A model generated the notes under the pieces. It made no database searches. It was not told the DNA's origin and saw nothing but the letters and a program-made list of their open reading frames with translations. Shown here one piece after another: positions 12,316 to 27,300 of a stretch of 64,000 nucleotides of DNA. Source of the stretch: Nautilus pompilius (taxonomy: Eukaryota; Mollusca; Cephalopoda; Nautilida; Nautilidae); NCBI GenBank assembly GCA_018389105.1, contig JACATO010000183.1, positions 53,011 through 117,010 of the forward strand, in the 5' to 3' direction. The translations under genes and the position numbers were made by a program. Position 1 is the stretch's first letter, and each line of letters starts with the position of its first letter.

Positions 12316-15300
12316 GTGTTGTGTTGTGTTGTGCTAAGCGACCCTAGATAGTCTATAAGAGGAAAATACATAAATGATCTGGCCAATGAACCATACGAAG
12401 ATATCAAAGAGTTAATTAACAGTCTATTTCTAATTTTTACTGCCACCCAAACCCAGATGAGAAGAAATATTTTACTGGAGGAACTGGAAGAACATTGTAA
12501 ATATGAAGTACAAGACATACCTGAACTGTCAGAAGTTGATGCTCCATCCTGGATTTTTTCTTCAAAGGCTTTAATAAAATAAATATAAATAAATACAATT
12601 TTAAAAAGAGATGATCAAATGCAAATTTTAATAACAAAATTCACCTTCTTTTAAAGTTCTTGTAGACTTTCTTAAAATATTTATAATACAAGCAGTCAGA
12701 ATCTTATAACAAATTCTTAAGCATCGATATAACACTAATTTGAAGCAGAGAAACAACAATCATAATATTCTGTTTTATTCTATGGCTCATAATTCATCAG
12801 GAACACTTATCCATAAATGAAGTCAAAATTACATTAGTATATGTGAGCAACAGCCTGTACAGAGAGAAATAAACTGTCTGTGCAACAGCAAACCCAGAGA
12901 TAATTCCAATAAAACACCAAATTATCAACCTTTGCAATCTGATTCTAGGTGTCCACAAACATGAGCTAGACATTAACACATCATTAAAGAGATAGCATTG
13001 CTGCTGAATGGGAAGACCCCATTGGCAGAAATCACAACACCTGGTGGCATGTTCTATTTTGATCCAGTTTTGTTTGCTATTCCACTTTAAGCTATTAAAA
13101 TTATAAATTTATTTACTTTTTCATTGTAACCAGAACGTGGGAATTAACTCAATAAATCTGAAAAACAAAGCAACTTATTTAATAATGAAAATCATTTTTC
13201 TTAGCAAGAAAATACTGCCACAGCTGTATTTTGAATGTTATATTGAATAACTTCAAGATAAAAGAGAGGCAACTCCGGGTGTCTTATTTGTGTTCACTGA
13301 CCATAAACTCATCATCATGCATATTTAAATATTAATCAACTGTGAATTAACAGGAAATATAACCAGGTGACCTTTAGTGAAAAGTTTTTAAGAGAAACTG
13401 GGAACCACCTATAAAGTTGTTGTAGTGCTTCACAAGATAAAGCAGCAACAGAGAGTTATCAAAATGATTACCCTTCTATAAAAGGATTTCGAGAACAAAA
13501 ATCAAATTTAGTATAAATCCTACAATTGCATGTCAGTGTGATAACAGCATTTTTAAAAAACATTTTAGGTTTGAAGAGTTTCTAATTTTCTCTAGCACTT
13601 AGTAAGGAAAGTCTAAAGTGAATTTCTTAATCGCAAATTAATTGTTAAATTTATATTTCTATTAGGTTGTTACAAAATTTTTGTCGGTTTTTATATTATG
13701 TTAATTTTGGGTTCATTTTTTGGATACGTGTGAAGGTGTATGTAGATAAGTTATATATTGTTTTGTAGCGTGTATCTTTGTTTCAGAGTTCTAAGTGAAG
13801 GCTGGATAGAAAAGATTTTCATGCCATTTTGCTTCACGAGTTCAAATTGGGCCACAAAGCGAGCGAAGAAACTCGAAACATTAAGTGAGCAAGGAACCAG
13901 GACACAGCAAATGAGTGCACAGTACAACAATGGTTTGCAAGGATTCAATCAGATGTGAGCCTCAAAGATAAGGAACATAGTGGACGTCCTTCCAGCTGTG
14001 ACGGCAACAGTCTAAAAACCTCAGTTGAAGGTGATCCAAGAAAAACAGAGCAAGAAATTGCTTGAGAGCTTGACATGAGCACTGTGACTGTTTCCTGACA
14101 TTTTGATGCAATCGGCCAGGTGAAAAGGCTTCACAAGTGGGCGCCTTACAAGCTGAATGAACAACAAAATTGTCAATTGGAGATCTGCTCTTCACTTGTC
14201 ATAAGAAACAAAAATGACCAATTTCTTGACCAAATCATTGTGTGATGAAAAATGCATCCTTTATAACCATCGCAAACGATCATGATCAGCACAGTGGCTC
14301 GACAGAGACAAGGTGTCTAACCACATTCCAAACCCAGCCTCCATCCAAAGGTCATGGTTACTGTCTGGTGGACTGCAACTGGTATCATCCACTATAACTT
14401 CTTACAACCTGGCAAAACCATCACAGCTGAAAGGTACTGTTATGAATTAAATGTTGTTCATCAGAAACTCTCTCCCATTGACAGCTGGCATTGGTGAATT
14501 TAAGAGGCCCAATCTTGTTCCTCGACAATGCTCGTCCTCATGTTTCAAAAGTGACTCTTCAGAAACTGAACAAGTTTGGGTACAAAGTTCTCCCTCGCCC
14601 AGCCTATTCACCAGATCTCTCTCTCACAGACCACCACTTTTTCAAACACCTCAACAGCTTCCTCTGTATGAAATCCTTCTCCAACCAAGCAGCAATTGAA
14701 ACTGCTTTCCAACAGTTTATTGACTCCAGAAATCAAGATTTTTGTCAAAATGGTATAAATGCACTTGTAAGTTGTTGGCAGAAGTGTATTGATCGTGATG
14801 GAACTGACTTTGATTAATAAACTTCATGTTCAGCAATGATATGAAATCTCATTGTGATGGTAAAAAAAACCAACAAAATGTTTGTAACCTAATAAAATGT
14901 CTTTAAAGCATTTTAAAGATTCATTATATTTAATTCTGCTCACTGATAATTTTATTAAATATTTCTTGAATGCTAGAAACTTTTAGAAGGAACAATCAGG
15001 CAGTCAGTCAAAATTATTGTTAGGAATTTATTATCATCAACAGTAAAGTTTTACAGTAAATGTCAAAATTATTTGACCACTTTGAAAAACATGAAAAATA
15101 TAAAATGTTAATGTCTTGCCTAAGTTTATGTTAAAGTAGATTAAATTTTGTTAGAAATAATAGCACACTTCAATAGCAGTGATGTCTGAAAATCCTAATT
15201 AATTCAAAATTAGAATTACAAAAAATTGAACAGTGCTTCTTTTCTAATCAGTTTCGTTTATTTATTCAAGTTATACATAAAGTGTTATACTATGAAAGGC

Positions 15301-18300
15301 AGCAGGAGACAGAAATGCTTTGACCAAGAGTGATCTTCATAGAGGACAGGCTAAGAAACATCCACTAGCAAAAGGATAATTATGGGAGCAATTGAATCTG
15401 GAGAAAGTATATGCAAGGACAACATAAAGGAGAGCCAGTAGTTCATAATCTACATCTTCCAAAAATTTCCAATCAAATGGCAAAGTGGGAAATGAACATG
15501 GACAAGGTTGGAAAAAGCCAGCATCAAGGTTTATAGTCTGTGATCATTGACAGACATTACTCATAAATCAGCTGAATGAGTCCAAAGGAGATGCTAGGAA
15601 AATTTCCCAATCAACAGGGGGACTCAGAAAAGAAGATTTAAATGGCAGAGTTGCTGTTCAGAAACCTCTTATAAAACCATGTCATGTGGCAGCAAAGCTG
15701 AAATGGGCAAAGCAGCACAGAAACTGGACTAGCAAACAGTGGAAAACTGTTCTCTTCGCTGATAAGTCCATGTTTTAACTGCCTGTCACTGAGAGGAAGA
15801 ATTTTGGGCAGAGGAGAGCAAGAGATAAACTAAACCAAAACTGTATTGTCCCACAGTGGGGATATCAAAGACTGGGGCTGCATGTGTTATGGTGAAATCA
15901 GAAATAGTAAACAAGTCTATTCAGTAAACTTAGAATGATCAGAAGGGTATTTTGATTACATACCCTTTCAGTTTCTACACATGACATTTATTTTCTGAGA
16001 TAATGATTTGCTATTTTGTAAACAGTAAAAATATATTTCACAAGCATTGATAATTTGTTTTGTTTTTTTAGTAGGTAAGCAGTTTAAATTATTTCTCTTT
16101 AATACACAAACAGAGACCACATTTTTGACACTGGTCAAATAATTTTAACAAGCTCTGTATTCAATGGAGTTTCATTCATGAAATGATTTTTTTAAAAAAA
16201 TCTTTGAAGCAGAAAGAACTGTTGGTTATCTTTTAATATATTTACAGGTTGATCTTTCATCTGCTTATACATGTATATTTTACAAAGTTCAATAGCAGTG
16301 GAACTTCAAAGGATATATGTAAAGAAACAAAACAAAAAGCTATGCATAAAGAAAACCTTTAACATGTGCACTCATAAAAATAGCAATTATGTTATTATAC
16401 TAAATTACTGCTGCATGGGTCTAATTAAAAAGAGTGCTTTAGAAAAATTCATTTGCTGCATGAAATAAAATGCATGAGTGGATGCAAACAAAATGAACAT
16501 AAGCACAAACATTAATTTCATTAATTATGCATGCATTTCTCTGTAAATTAATATCAAATTAGTGAAGTGCTTTATAGTTAAAAGATGCAACAGTGATTCA
16601 TCAAACAAGATATTTCAGGAGTCACTGTGTTCCTTCATGAATCAATTCTTGAGAGATATAAGCAATTAAACACTAACATAACACAATATGACGTAAATGG
16701 TGTTATTACTAAGAAATTCATTAATTAGTATTTCTGATAGAAACAATTTTGAAATAATTCATACTTTTGCTAAATTAACACTATTAGAAAAAATTGATTG
16801 CTCCAAGATCACACTGCACAGGAACTGAACCAATAATCTTAGACCTGATATGGTTTGTCTACCAGCAGCCCTGCCAAATAAAAAATAAATGCAATGGTGT
16901 AGTGTCTGGAACTCCAACCCCTGATGCATTAATTTCTGCTCAAGAACCACCAGGGTTTTTGAGCAGTACATTTTCATCCCTGAAAAATGATTTATATGCT
17001 TGAAGAACACAACAATATCTAAAGATGTGTTAATTATTAAAATGGCCGCTTACTGATTATTTGGCTGATTAGTAAAATTTGTAACAGAATTTCTGGCTCG
17101 CTCTTACTGGGAAGCCAGAAATTTAGTTCTCTACACAGAGTATCGTCACAAGCGGGAGAATAAACAGATCTACACAGCTGGTCCTCTTGCCCACCAGGAT
17201 AGATGTCTACATGAAACTTTGCGTCCAAATTTTATTCAGCTGCTCAAAAATCTTAACAATGAAAATTTATTTGCTACTGGAAATTAAACAGTAAAAGAAA
17301 TCCCTGAATAAGTGTTCAGTTCATGTAAATATTGAAAACTTGTGATATTGCATCATTCTGTCAAACGTCTGTTATAATGGAAAAAAAACAACAAAGATAT
17401 ATAAACCTTTAAAAATATTTTAAAGATGGTTGAAATCAGTCTATTATTATTATTATTATTGTTATTATTATTATTATTATTATTATAACCTTCTCTTGCA
17501 TTTGAAGTTATAAACATCAGCATTTTTTTAAACAAAAATAGATCTAAAATTTTTCTTTGATTATGGAATATGTATATGTTTGCGTATTCTAATGTAAGCA
17601 ACCAGTACAACGCTTAAAGTTTGATTTTCATGATATAGGAAAGTCTTTTACTGCTGTTTTGCTAACTATTCATTCTTAGTAATATTATCAGTGTTGACTG
17701 ATCAGAAAATGCTTCTTCAATTGTCCTTTAGAATTAACAAGCTAAGTGATCAAGCTGCCAGATCTTCTTCAGGAAAGCAAACTGCAGATCCTCAAGAACT
17801 AAACCAGAAACATACACACTGCTGTTATAAAGAAAGCAGTCAAAGGATGTGTTAACCCGCCCAACTATCTAGACATGAAAATTCTGTGTGGCTGTGGAAA
17901 GTAAATAATACTCTTCACTTCAACAGACAGAAAAAGTTGGCACAATGAACAATGTTTTAGCACTGGTGGACATATACATGAGCCAACAAGAAACTGCCTC
18001 AATCCAGAAAATGGTCAAAAGTTTTTTCTGCAATATATCTTAATAGCTTTTTAAGTTATACATTTGACAGACTTTCATAACTGGTTTCAATTTTAAATGT
18101 TTGTAGACCAGTATTACTTTCATTATTTTGGCTTTCACAAGGCTTTGTATTGATCCAGATTTGAAAATGGCTATGTTGGTTAGTTTAACAGAAATATTTA
18201 GGCTTTTGATTTCAAGTAAAGAATTTTCATTATATCTTTAACAGCATTCAGAAGCTTCATAGATATGTTGAATTTTGAATCTCTCTGTACACACCATTGC

Positions 18301-21300
18301 TTTAATATTTTGGTTTTTAAATTCACCTAGTTATGTATTAATTGGGATTGAGATAAACCCATATTGATTAGTTAACATTAAACTTCTGAAGATTTCAAAT
18401 TTTCACTACAAAAGTTTTCCTTTTTTTTTTTTTTTTGCTATCTAAGTCTCATAAATGTGTTACCTTTTATGTTTTGGCCTTCCCCAAGTTATGTGCAAGG
18501 GTGTCAGCCTTTTTTTTTGACGGAAAGGAGCCCTCAGGGACAAATGCAACAATTTTTATTAAAAAAAAACACAAAACAAACTGAGACTAGATATAACTTA
18601 AACCAAGTCTTTTACATTTATAAATTGTATCAACTTTTCAAACTTAAATAATTTTAATTTGAAAAACAAAAAAAAAAAAAAAACAAATGTATAACTATTT
18701 TTTAAGTCACCAGAAATTTCTGAACTCAGACAATTTAACATTGATTTCTTTATTAAAAGTATGATCATAGTTTAAAAAACTAGTCGAGTAGTTTACTGCT
18801 TTCTTTCAGAATTTAATCTAAATTATTCAAAAATAGAACAGTATCTAACAATAGATTTTAATTTGACTATTACATATATAATAAAGTATGTGATGCAATA
18901 CCCAATATTTAGAAAATGAAAAAAAATTACATTTGTCATAAAGCATTTTATATAACCTTATATATATACATATATATATACGAGGTCTGTCGAAAAAGTA
19001 TCCGACTTCATTTTTTCCCGTGGGAAGTAATGACGTTAGGGAGGCAAAAATGTGCATAGTGGAGCCGCGTAGTTTTTGGCAGGCTTCCTGGATGCGTCAG
19101 TCAGCCATCGTGTGAGGTGCTGTACTACTTACTCGTCACATTTTCATTTCGTCCGTGATGGCGGAACGTGTGGAGCAACGATCTTGCATCAAGTTTTGCC
19201 AAAAGCTTGGAGATACCCAAGCGGAAACAATTCTCAAAATTCAACACGTGACAATGCCATGGGTGTTACCCAAATAAAAGAATGGTACAACAGGTTCAAA
19301 GATGGCAGCACACCGGTGGAGAGTGACCAGCGTTCCGGGAGGCTGTCAACAAGCCGAAATACCGTTGTTATCGAGAAAGTGCGGATCTTGATAATGGAGG
19401 ATCTTTGTTTGACGGTGCGGGAAATTAGTGACGAAGTTGGGATCAGTAAGGATTCTGCACATGCAATTTTAAAGGAGAATTTGAGCTTGCACAGAGTGGC
19501 AGCGAAATTTGTACCCAAGCTGCTTTCTCAGGAACAACAACTTCGTCTTGAGGTTGTGGGATCTGCTGGATACTGCCAACAGGGATCCTGAGTTCTAGTT
19601 CTGAAGTAATTCAGTGCCAAGTAATGACAACAACATTTTGTTTTGTTGGTTTGTACTAATTCACATTTCTAAACCTCCCAGTTATAGACATTTGAGACAT
19701 CTCAAAAGTACTTTGTTCACCACAATCTGGAAATGTCTATGAAGATGTGATAATAAATTGGAGATTCTGCCCCCCCCAGCTAATTTAACAACTGCATCAC
19801 AACTGTGATAAATTGCAAAATTCTTCTTGACAGTGCCATTACATATTTTTCTTTAATCAAGTGCTTTCAAATGTTGGATTTAGCCTTAACATTTTTCACA
19901 ACTTCCCATTTAGCCACCATCTTTGCATACAAACACATGACAACCATATGATTAAAGAATCATAAATGAAAATACCATGATTTCCAGGTTATAAGACAAA
20001 TGGACTAAGTTTCCCATGTTCTTAACTTCATTCATAAATAAGACAAACCTGATTATAATACAAAGCTAGATAGATAAGATAAGGTAGTTGACCAAAACTG
20101 GCCAGAACACTGCATGGAGTCTGGCAAAAACAGCTAAAAAACAACAACAACAAAAACAAAAAACCCACCGTGTACGATACTTCCATGCTCATGAATATTA
20201 ATGAGCTCTTTTGAACTTATCAGAGAACTACTGTGTGAATAAATCCTCTGAATTCATTGCTAAAACAAATTTCTGATATGATGTTCTGAATCATGGAGAG
20301 TACTTTGAAATTCCCTGCAAACATTAAAATTTAGATATTCAACTCATGATATAATTTTTCATAACATGCATTGATATGCGAGAAAGCCTTCTAGTAGTAT
20401 AACATTTATATTCTTTTATTACTTACTAAGCCCTGTCTCACTTACAACTCAGCTTCAGAGAAGCTTTCGAATTCTTCATCTTCAGTGTCTAAATGGAAGA
20501 CAGCAGCAAGTTCAGGGGACAGACTGGGTGCAAAGTTTTCCTCATTGTGTTCCTTCTGGTTGTTGTCCTTCAAGCTGCTGAATACTACAGTTTTGATGAA
20601 GCAATTAATAATAGCTGTCTGGAGCACACAGTCCCATGTGTGTTTGATCCAGTGTCATAGTGTCATGGGAAGCACAACGCATACGGCCTGTATTAGTGAA
20701 ACTATGTTCACCTGTGGACATCCACGCTTCCCATATCTCTCTCAGCTTAGACTTGAAGAATCTATTTACAGAAATGTCCAATGACTGTAATAATTTTGTC
20801 ATCTCCCCAGGGATGATACCTAAGAGTCTTCTTTTTGGCCACTCTAGCTTTTGTTTCTCCACTGAAGTGGGCATGCATATAGTCTATGATAAGCATGGAT
20901 TTCTTTGTCTGGAAAAATCCACCAGCCCAATGCAAGCAGCACTTATTCAACCATTTTTTCTTGTCCATCCATCCATCCTTTCAGGTTCACTTCCACTATA
21001 ATTTCAGCTGCTAAATTCTTCAGCATTGTCTTTGTTTTAAATATTACCATGGGGGCAACTTCCTACCATCAGCAATGCACGTCAACGCCAATGTAAAATT
21101 CAATTTTTTGTGTCCTTTTGTTGCCTATAATTTTATTCATAGAAATATCAAGTGTTAACATTACTTCATCCATGTTGATGTTCAACATTTTGATATTATC
21201 TTCCTCTACCTGTCATGACAAATTTTAAAAAATTATTTAACTTCTTTTCAAAGTCTTCAGGAAGTTTCTGTAATATGGTCGTGCATTGCCTGATAGTCTT

Positions 21301-24300
21301 GTTCTACACATAAAACAGAAGCATCATGATGGACCACCCACAAAGTTCTCCACTTCCAACTCAGCAGCAATTTGTTTTCCTTTTAATCACACTTGAACAG
21401 TGTTAAGGCTGTGACATGTGGCACACTGTAATAGTATATACTCTTCTAACCTGCCCTCAATGTTTTTCCATCAAAATGTACACCCATGATTTGCCTTCTT
21501 AGTTTTCTTTGTTATGCACAGAGCATCCTTTGCCCTGTGCCATTCCCAGACACATTTTTTAACTGATACCGTACTTACGATGAGCAGCAACATTCTCTCA
21601 ATTTTCCTTGGCAAATTTTATGATTTCCAGTTTAAAGGCTGCCGTGTGGGATTTACACAATGTAACAGGTGGCATTTTGAAAATGAATAATGGTTTGTGA
21701 AATAGGGGTTTTTATACCCACAATTAAGATCAAAATGGTGGTGGCTTGTTATTGATTGGATAATTAGGCATACTTTAATGAACAATGAACACTGGTCCTA
21801 CTGAAAAAAAAAAAACAGTGTTCACCAAGTAGATCCATATGAACTTTACAGCCAAGTTTTCGAGTTTAGTGCATTTTTTCCCAATATTGAGAAATTTAAA
21901 TTTTATCCACGTATAAGTCAATTCAAATTACAAGGCCCAGATTTCCAGTAAAAAAGAAGTCTTATCTTATAATCCAGAAATTACGGTATATATATATATA
22001 TATATTTGTAATACTCAACCATTTTTTTATTTTAGATGATTTTGTGATAAAAAATGAAAACATGCTTTTAATAATATTAAATTTGTTAACAAAATTACTT
22101 GGGAATTTCCATTATATTTCTCAGTTGGAAACTGGAAAAGTATCATGGTATGTACCACCAAAACAAAATACTACTGCATACCAGTAATACCATACACCTC
22201 CACTCTTCAGTCAGTGCAGCTTTACAACCCAAATTTAAAATATTTATTTGAGAAAAAAAGAGAGAGCACAGACATCGCTTATGCTCTCAAACACTTTTAA
22301 CAGTTTTGTGATAAACAACCATTTTTCTCTTTAACACAATTTAATAGCTGCACAACATATTTTTTTAAAATAATATACCCCAATACTAGTTTTTATATCA
22401 CTTTGTTGGTTTACAAATAAAAATTTTTTTGCAGGGGGAGATAACCATGGTATCAGATTCTTACCATTGCTTACCAAACAGAATGTTTAAATGCAATTAC
22501 TATAGTTTTTAATAGATTAATCATCTAGATTAATATTAAGTGAATACAATACTTAATTAAAAACTCTTTCTTAAGTGTCTGATATTGTCTTTACAAGTGA
22601 ATAAATGTTTGTATTCCTTCATTTTCATACATTAAAAATTTGTTCATACTTTGTATAGCCACTCTTTTACATCAGTTTACATTAAATACTTTTTCCTTTA
22701 ATATAGTTGTCTCAGATCAATTTAAACCAAACCACACATGTATAAAGGTGTTTCTTTTTTGTTTACTGAAAAAATAAAATCAGTAAATCGTAGAAATAAG
22801 CTACAACTCACTTCCTCATCAGAACAAGCAAGTGACGTCATGCCTCCTCCTTTGTATTGAGTCTCACTTTTTTGTCCAATGAGTATTTCTCTCTGTGCCT
22901 TTAGATATTCCAGCCTGGATTGACCAACACACCCATGTGGCATCTAAAATATTTTTAAAAAAGAAAGGAAATGCAAATGTGGATGGTCATGATATACATG
23001 AATTATAGTAGTGGTTTTTGCAAGAATGCACCAGCTTCATCCAACCAGAACAGGAAGAGGACACAATGAAAACCCCCACCAAAAAAAAACTTAACTCAAA
23101 GATGACAGTCCTTGAGTTTGCAGCAATTCCAGATGGTCAATTTTTGAAGAATAGGGCTAAAAAGCTGGCAAAAAACCAACGCAGCATGATGATAATAAAA
23201 GAATAAGAATTCAACTCATGATATGAAAGTTCCACCAAACTACATTATGAATTTAAAATAGAATTGTTAATTTTCCAGCTCCCTATAATTGTTCAAGAAT
23301 CATTATAAGCTATCCTCCTTACCTTGTTAAGAAAAGCAACTGAAAAGTCTTGCAGTTGTCTTCCTTTGTCCTCGTTGTCAAGCTGCAAGCAAAGTGGTAC
23401 AGTCGCCTCATAAACAGTCTCTTCAGCAAACTGTGCAAATGCCTCTAAAGCCTTATGGCGAACAACACAGTTGTCATCAATGAGAACACTTGCAAAGACC
23501 ACAGGCAGTCGGCTCAGGATCTGTGTCTGCTGCAACAATGGAATGACAGCAAGCTATCAGTGTATCACTGTCTACACAAACATTTTCAAAAGGATCACTA
23601 CTCCACTTAGAAACCAATAGTAAGAAATGGAACCGATCATGTTGACAAGAGCAGCAACAAATTTTAAAGCCTTCAATGTAATCTATAACTGGCATGGAAA
23701 AGCATTCCAGGCAGATACTACATGTTTACTAAATGAATCTCTTAATGTCTAATCAAGAACATGAATTTATCTTATAGTTATGACCCCAGTTGACACATGG
23801 TGGGTGGGTGGGGGTGGGTGGATATGCACAGTAGTAGACAAAAGTTTAAGAGCAATAGCAGAGCAAACATAAATTGACATGTAAAACATTTTATAAAACT
23901 TCCAGCATAGTCATCATACTAATAGAAAAGCAATTTCTTGTTCCTTTGATTGGCGTATACAGTGCCAGACAAAAGAGTTTGGACACTTGCTGTGAAATTG
24001 ATATTTGAGCTCCCTCATTTTAACAAACGCATTTAAATACCCATCACATTATTTATTATATGCACAAAACATGCCTTTACAATGTATAAAAGCAACACAT
24101 GCTATATGTTTACATATTCTCTGGAAAAATATTTGAATCGGCAATGTCCAATTTGTACCGTGAGAAGAGAGTTCGGACAGTGAGCAAAACCATAAATATT
24201 TTTCAATATTCCAAATTACAAATGAACAAATGCATAGAAATGATCAATTGACTAGTAGTGGGTGGCATATCCGTGATTTTCCATCACTTCTCAACAACGA

Positions 24301-27300
24301 TGGGGCATGGATTCAACCAAACGAAGGCAGTCAGAATTGGCCATTTCCTGCCAGCTTTTCTCGACGGTCTGCCAGAATTGGTCTTGGTTGAGATTCTTGT
24401 GTATGGCCACCTTGGCCTTCAGCTGCTTCCAGGCATTTTCGATTGGGTTGAGATCCGGACTTTGGGGCGGCTAGTGCATGACATCCATTCCTAGTTGGGT
24501 GGTGACGATTCTGGCGGTGTGGATCAGGGCCTTGTCATGCTGGAAGATGGCGGTGACTGGCATGTTCTCGTCGACTACATCGACGAGGACATCCCTCAGT
24601 AAATTGCCGTAGGTCTGAGCATTGCCCTGCCCCTGATCAACTTGAGGGGGCCTGGTCCTGCTGCACTCATATACCCACAGACCATCAACGATCCTCCTCA
24701 GCCTGAAACGTCGGTCGGGTGCACTTTATATTGTATTTTTCACCATGGTAACATTGAACATATACTCGGCCAACACTGTGAATGCGCATGATCATCGTTT
24801 CGTCGGAAAAGAGAACTCTAGCCCATTGAACTCTGGTCCAGTTTTTGTGCACTTTAGCTCATGCTATGCCGATGCGCCTGTTCTTGTTGCTGATCAATGG
24901 CTTTTTCTGGGTGATTTGTCCAAAGAGATTTCCCTCACATAGACGATGTTGAATAGTGTGACTGGAGACATTCACCCCACTCAGGGAGGCTCGAATGGCC
25001 GTCGATGTCAGGAAACGATTGGCCCTGGATTTGTGACAAATGAGTCGATCCATTTTGTTGTCACATTTTCACGGTCTTCTGATACGCATTTTTGGTTTCA
25101 TGTTTCTGGTCTCTTTGTACTGCTTCAGAATGCGGTTTACGGTGCTTTTTGGGCAGTTGACTCGATTGGCTATCTCCCGGCAAGGCAGATTTTCTTGGTG
25201 GTGCTCAACTATCAGACGATGTTGTCTTACCAGGCACGGTGCAAAAATGATCTTAAATGGTCTTAGATGATGTGATTCTATTCATTTGATCCTTTAAAAA
25301 TGATATTGAGGGGAATAAATGTATGCACAGATTTTGTTCACTGTCCCAACTCTTTTGTCGCGGTACAAATTTGACTCAGCTAAATAAATATCAGGAGTTA
25401 CACCTACTTGAAAACCATTTCCTTTCCCTCTTTTTTTTTCAAACCCCCAGAACCCACCCCTCTGTCCAAATAATAAAAGAGTTAACAAAGACAACCAACA
25501 CACACTTACTTCAAAAGAAGGAAGAAGCTTCATGTTGGCGCACTCCTTCAGGAATCTCACCACAGCCAGTCGTAAGAAATCAGAAGGCTGGGCTTGCAGC
25601 AGAGAAAGATTCAAAGTAAAGATCTGTGAGAAGAGAAAAAAGAAAAAAAAACTATTACTATCTATAGATAAACAAGTCTAATACAATGAGAAAGAGAGAA
25701 AAATCCTGATGTTTCTTAAAAAAAACAAACAAAAACTTGTAGATATCTGAGAAAACATGAAAATGGCTGTAAGAAAACTTTTTTTTAATGATAAAATTCA
25801 TAAAATTCTTCAGGTTTTAACAAATAAGAACAATATTAGAGTACAGATGAATAAATTAAATCAATATCAATGTAAAGGTCTTATCTATTCAAGTAATAGC
25901 ACACTACATGCTTTTTTAATGTAGGTTTTCTAATTATCCAGTAATGTGGTAAATGTTAGCTGTTTTTTTGCATGACAAGATGTGCTCACAATTATCTCCA
26001 AAGTGTACAGGGGTCGGTTTGTTTTCCCTCATTTTAACACATCAAGTTTCTCTGAATGTTAAGACTGGATTCAAAATGCCAGATACTGTAATTGTGTATA
26101 CTGTCAATAGCAGGCCCTCATTCCATACCTAGACAACAAGCAGTGCCAAAATTGTCAGAACAGTTCCCATGCTCATGTTTAACATTGTTTGCACAAGTTT
26201 GTTTTTTCCTACTAACCAGACGTATGGTCTGTACATCAAACATTCTTAGTAAAGCTGATGAGATGAGTAGCATCAAACACAGCAGCATCTGTACCAATGG
26301 AAGGCTAAAGTCACGGGAGTCTGGGACTGATGTCCAAAGCAGTTTCATGCTCTCTACCAGTAACTTGAGTAATTCAGAGGACATGAACCTCTGGATGTAG
26401 TCTGGATTTGAACAAACCCTTACCAGACATCTGAGAGCAAGTATCTTAAATGAAAAAAAATTGTAAAAATATTATTTTGACACGTTTACTTCAAAGACGA
26501 ATCTCCATATGCCAGCTCAATAGAAAGGCGAACAAACAATAACAATGGAAAAGGTTTACCACCTTTAAAAATAAAATAATAAAGGTTTACATATAACAAG
26601 AATGGCATAGAATCTTGTAAAAAATTATTAAAGAAAAAAATTTGTTCTTCTTAATTTTGGTGTTTGAATGAGATCTCATTCAGATATCTAAAAGTATATT
26701 TTCATGATATTGAAATTCTAAAGAAATATTAATTTAAAACTCACTTTAATGGTATAAAACAAAACTAATTGTCTGGGGAAACAATCAACATAACATTTAG
26801 TATTTAAATCTAAATTTAACTGCCCGACCGGAGTGCCTGGTAAAATTGCTACTTTTTTTTCTTTAAAAATTCTTCAGCAACTACATGCACCATTACATCA
26901 GTTATCATGGAAAATTTTCTTAAATCAGTGATTGCTCTTCTATTTGATAAAATAAAATTGTCTTTACTGTGTAAGTTCGTCAACTTTGTTTATGATAATC
27001 AGCAATTGATAATTTGAATTGCTGTCTCACGACAAAACTACTGTATTTCTTAACAATTACATTACATGGGAAATAACTCAATATTTTTTCTTATAAATAC
27101 AATTTTTTTATAATAATTTTGTGAATACCACTTTAAGAATGGATCACTCAAGAATTTCAATATATATATTTTTAATATATAAGGCCAAATTGTTGTCTCT
27201 GAAGCTACGTACCTTTTATAAGTAGTAATTTTTTAAATGCATTCATACAAAATGTTGACTCTCCGTACATGAGATAACTCAACTTTTGTTTTTGTTTTCT

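Larger units (their letters stand above)
10113..22811 (-). other. FIRRM last intron, 12.7 kb, filled with transposons
   Basis: This intron joins the SDEE end of exon 22812-22943 to the KTLEDP start of the last exon, both in phase 0. It contains a SINE, a mariner, a Tc1-like element, half of a second mariner type and a pogo element, annotated separately. The stretches 10.1-12.0, 12.6-13.6, 16.2-18.9 and 22.0-22.8 kb show nothing beyond AT-rich sequence and microsatellites. Confidence 0.75.

Noticed and set aside
12512-12539. Candidate 28-nt FIRRM exon reading DGASTSDSS on the minus strand
   Set aside because: Splice sites and the acidic-serine peptide look attractive after SDEE, but its length would put the last exon out of frame, and no compensating exon was found nearer to 10.1 kb.
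24258-25270. Plus-strand open frames across 24.3-25.3 kb
   Set aside because: They are antisense to the Tc1-like transposase, which carries the catalytic motifs on the minus strand.
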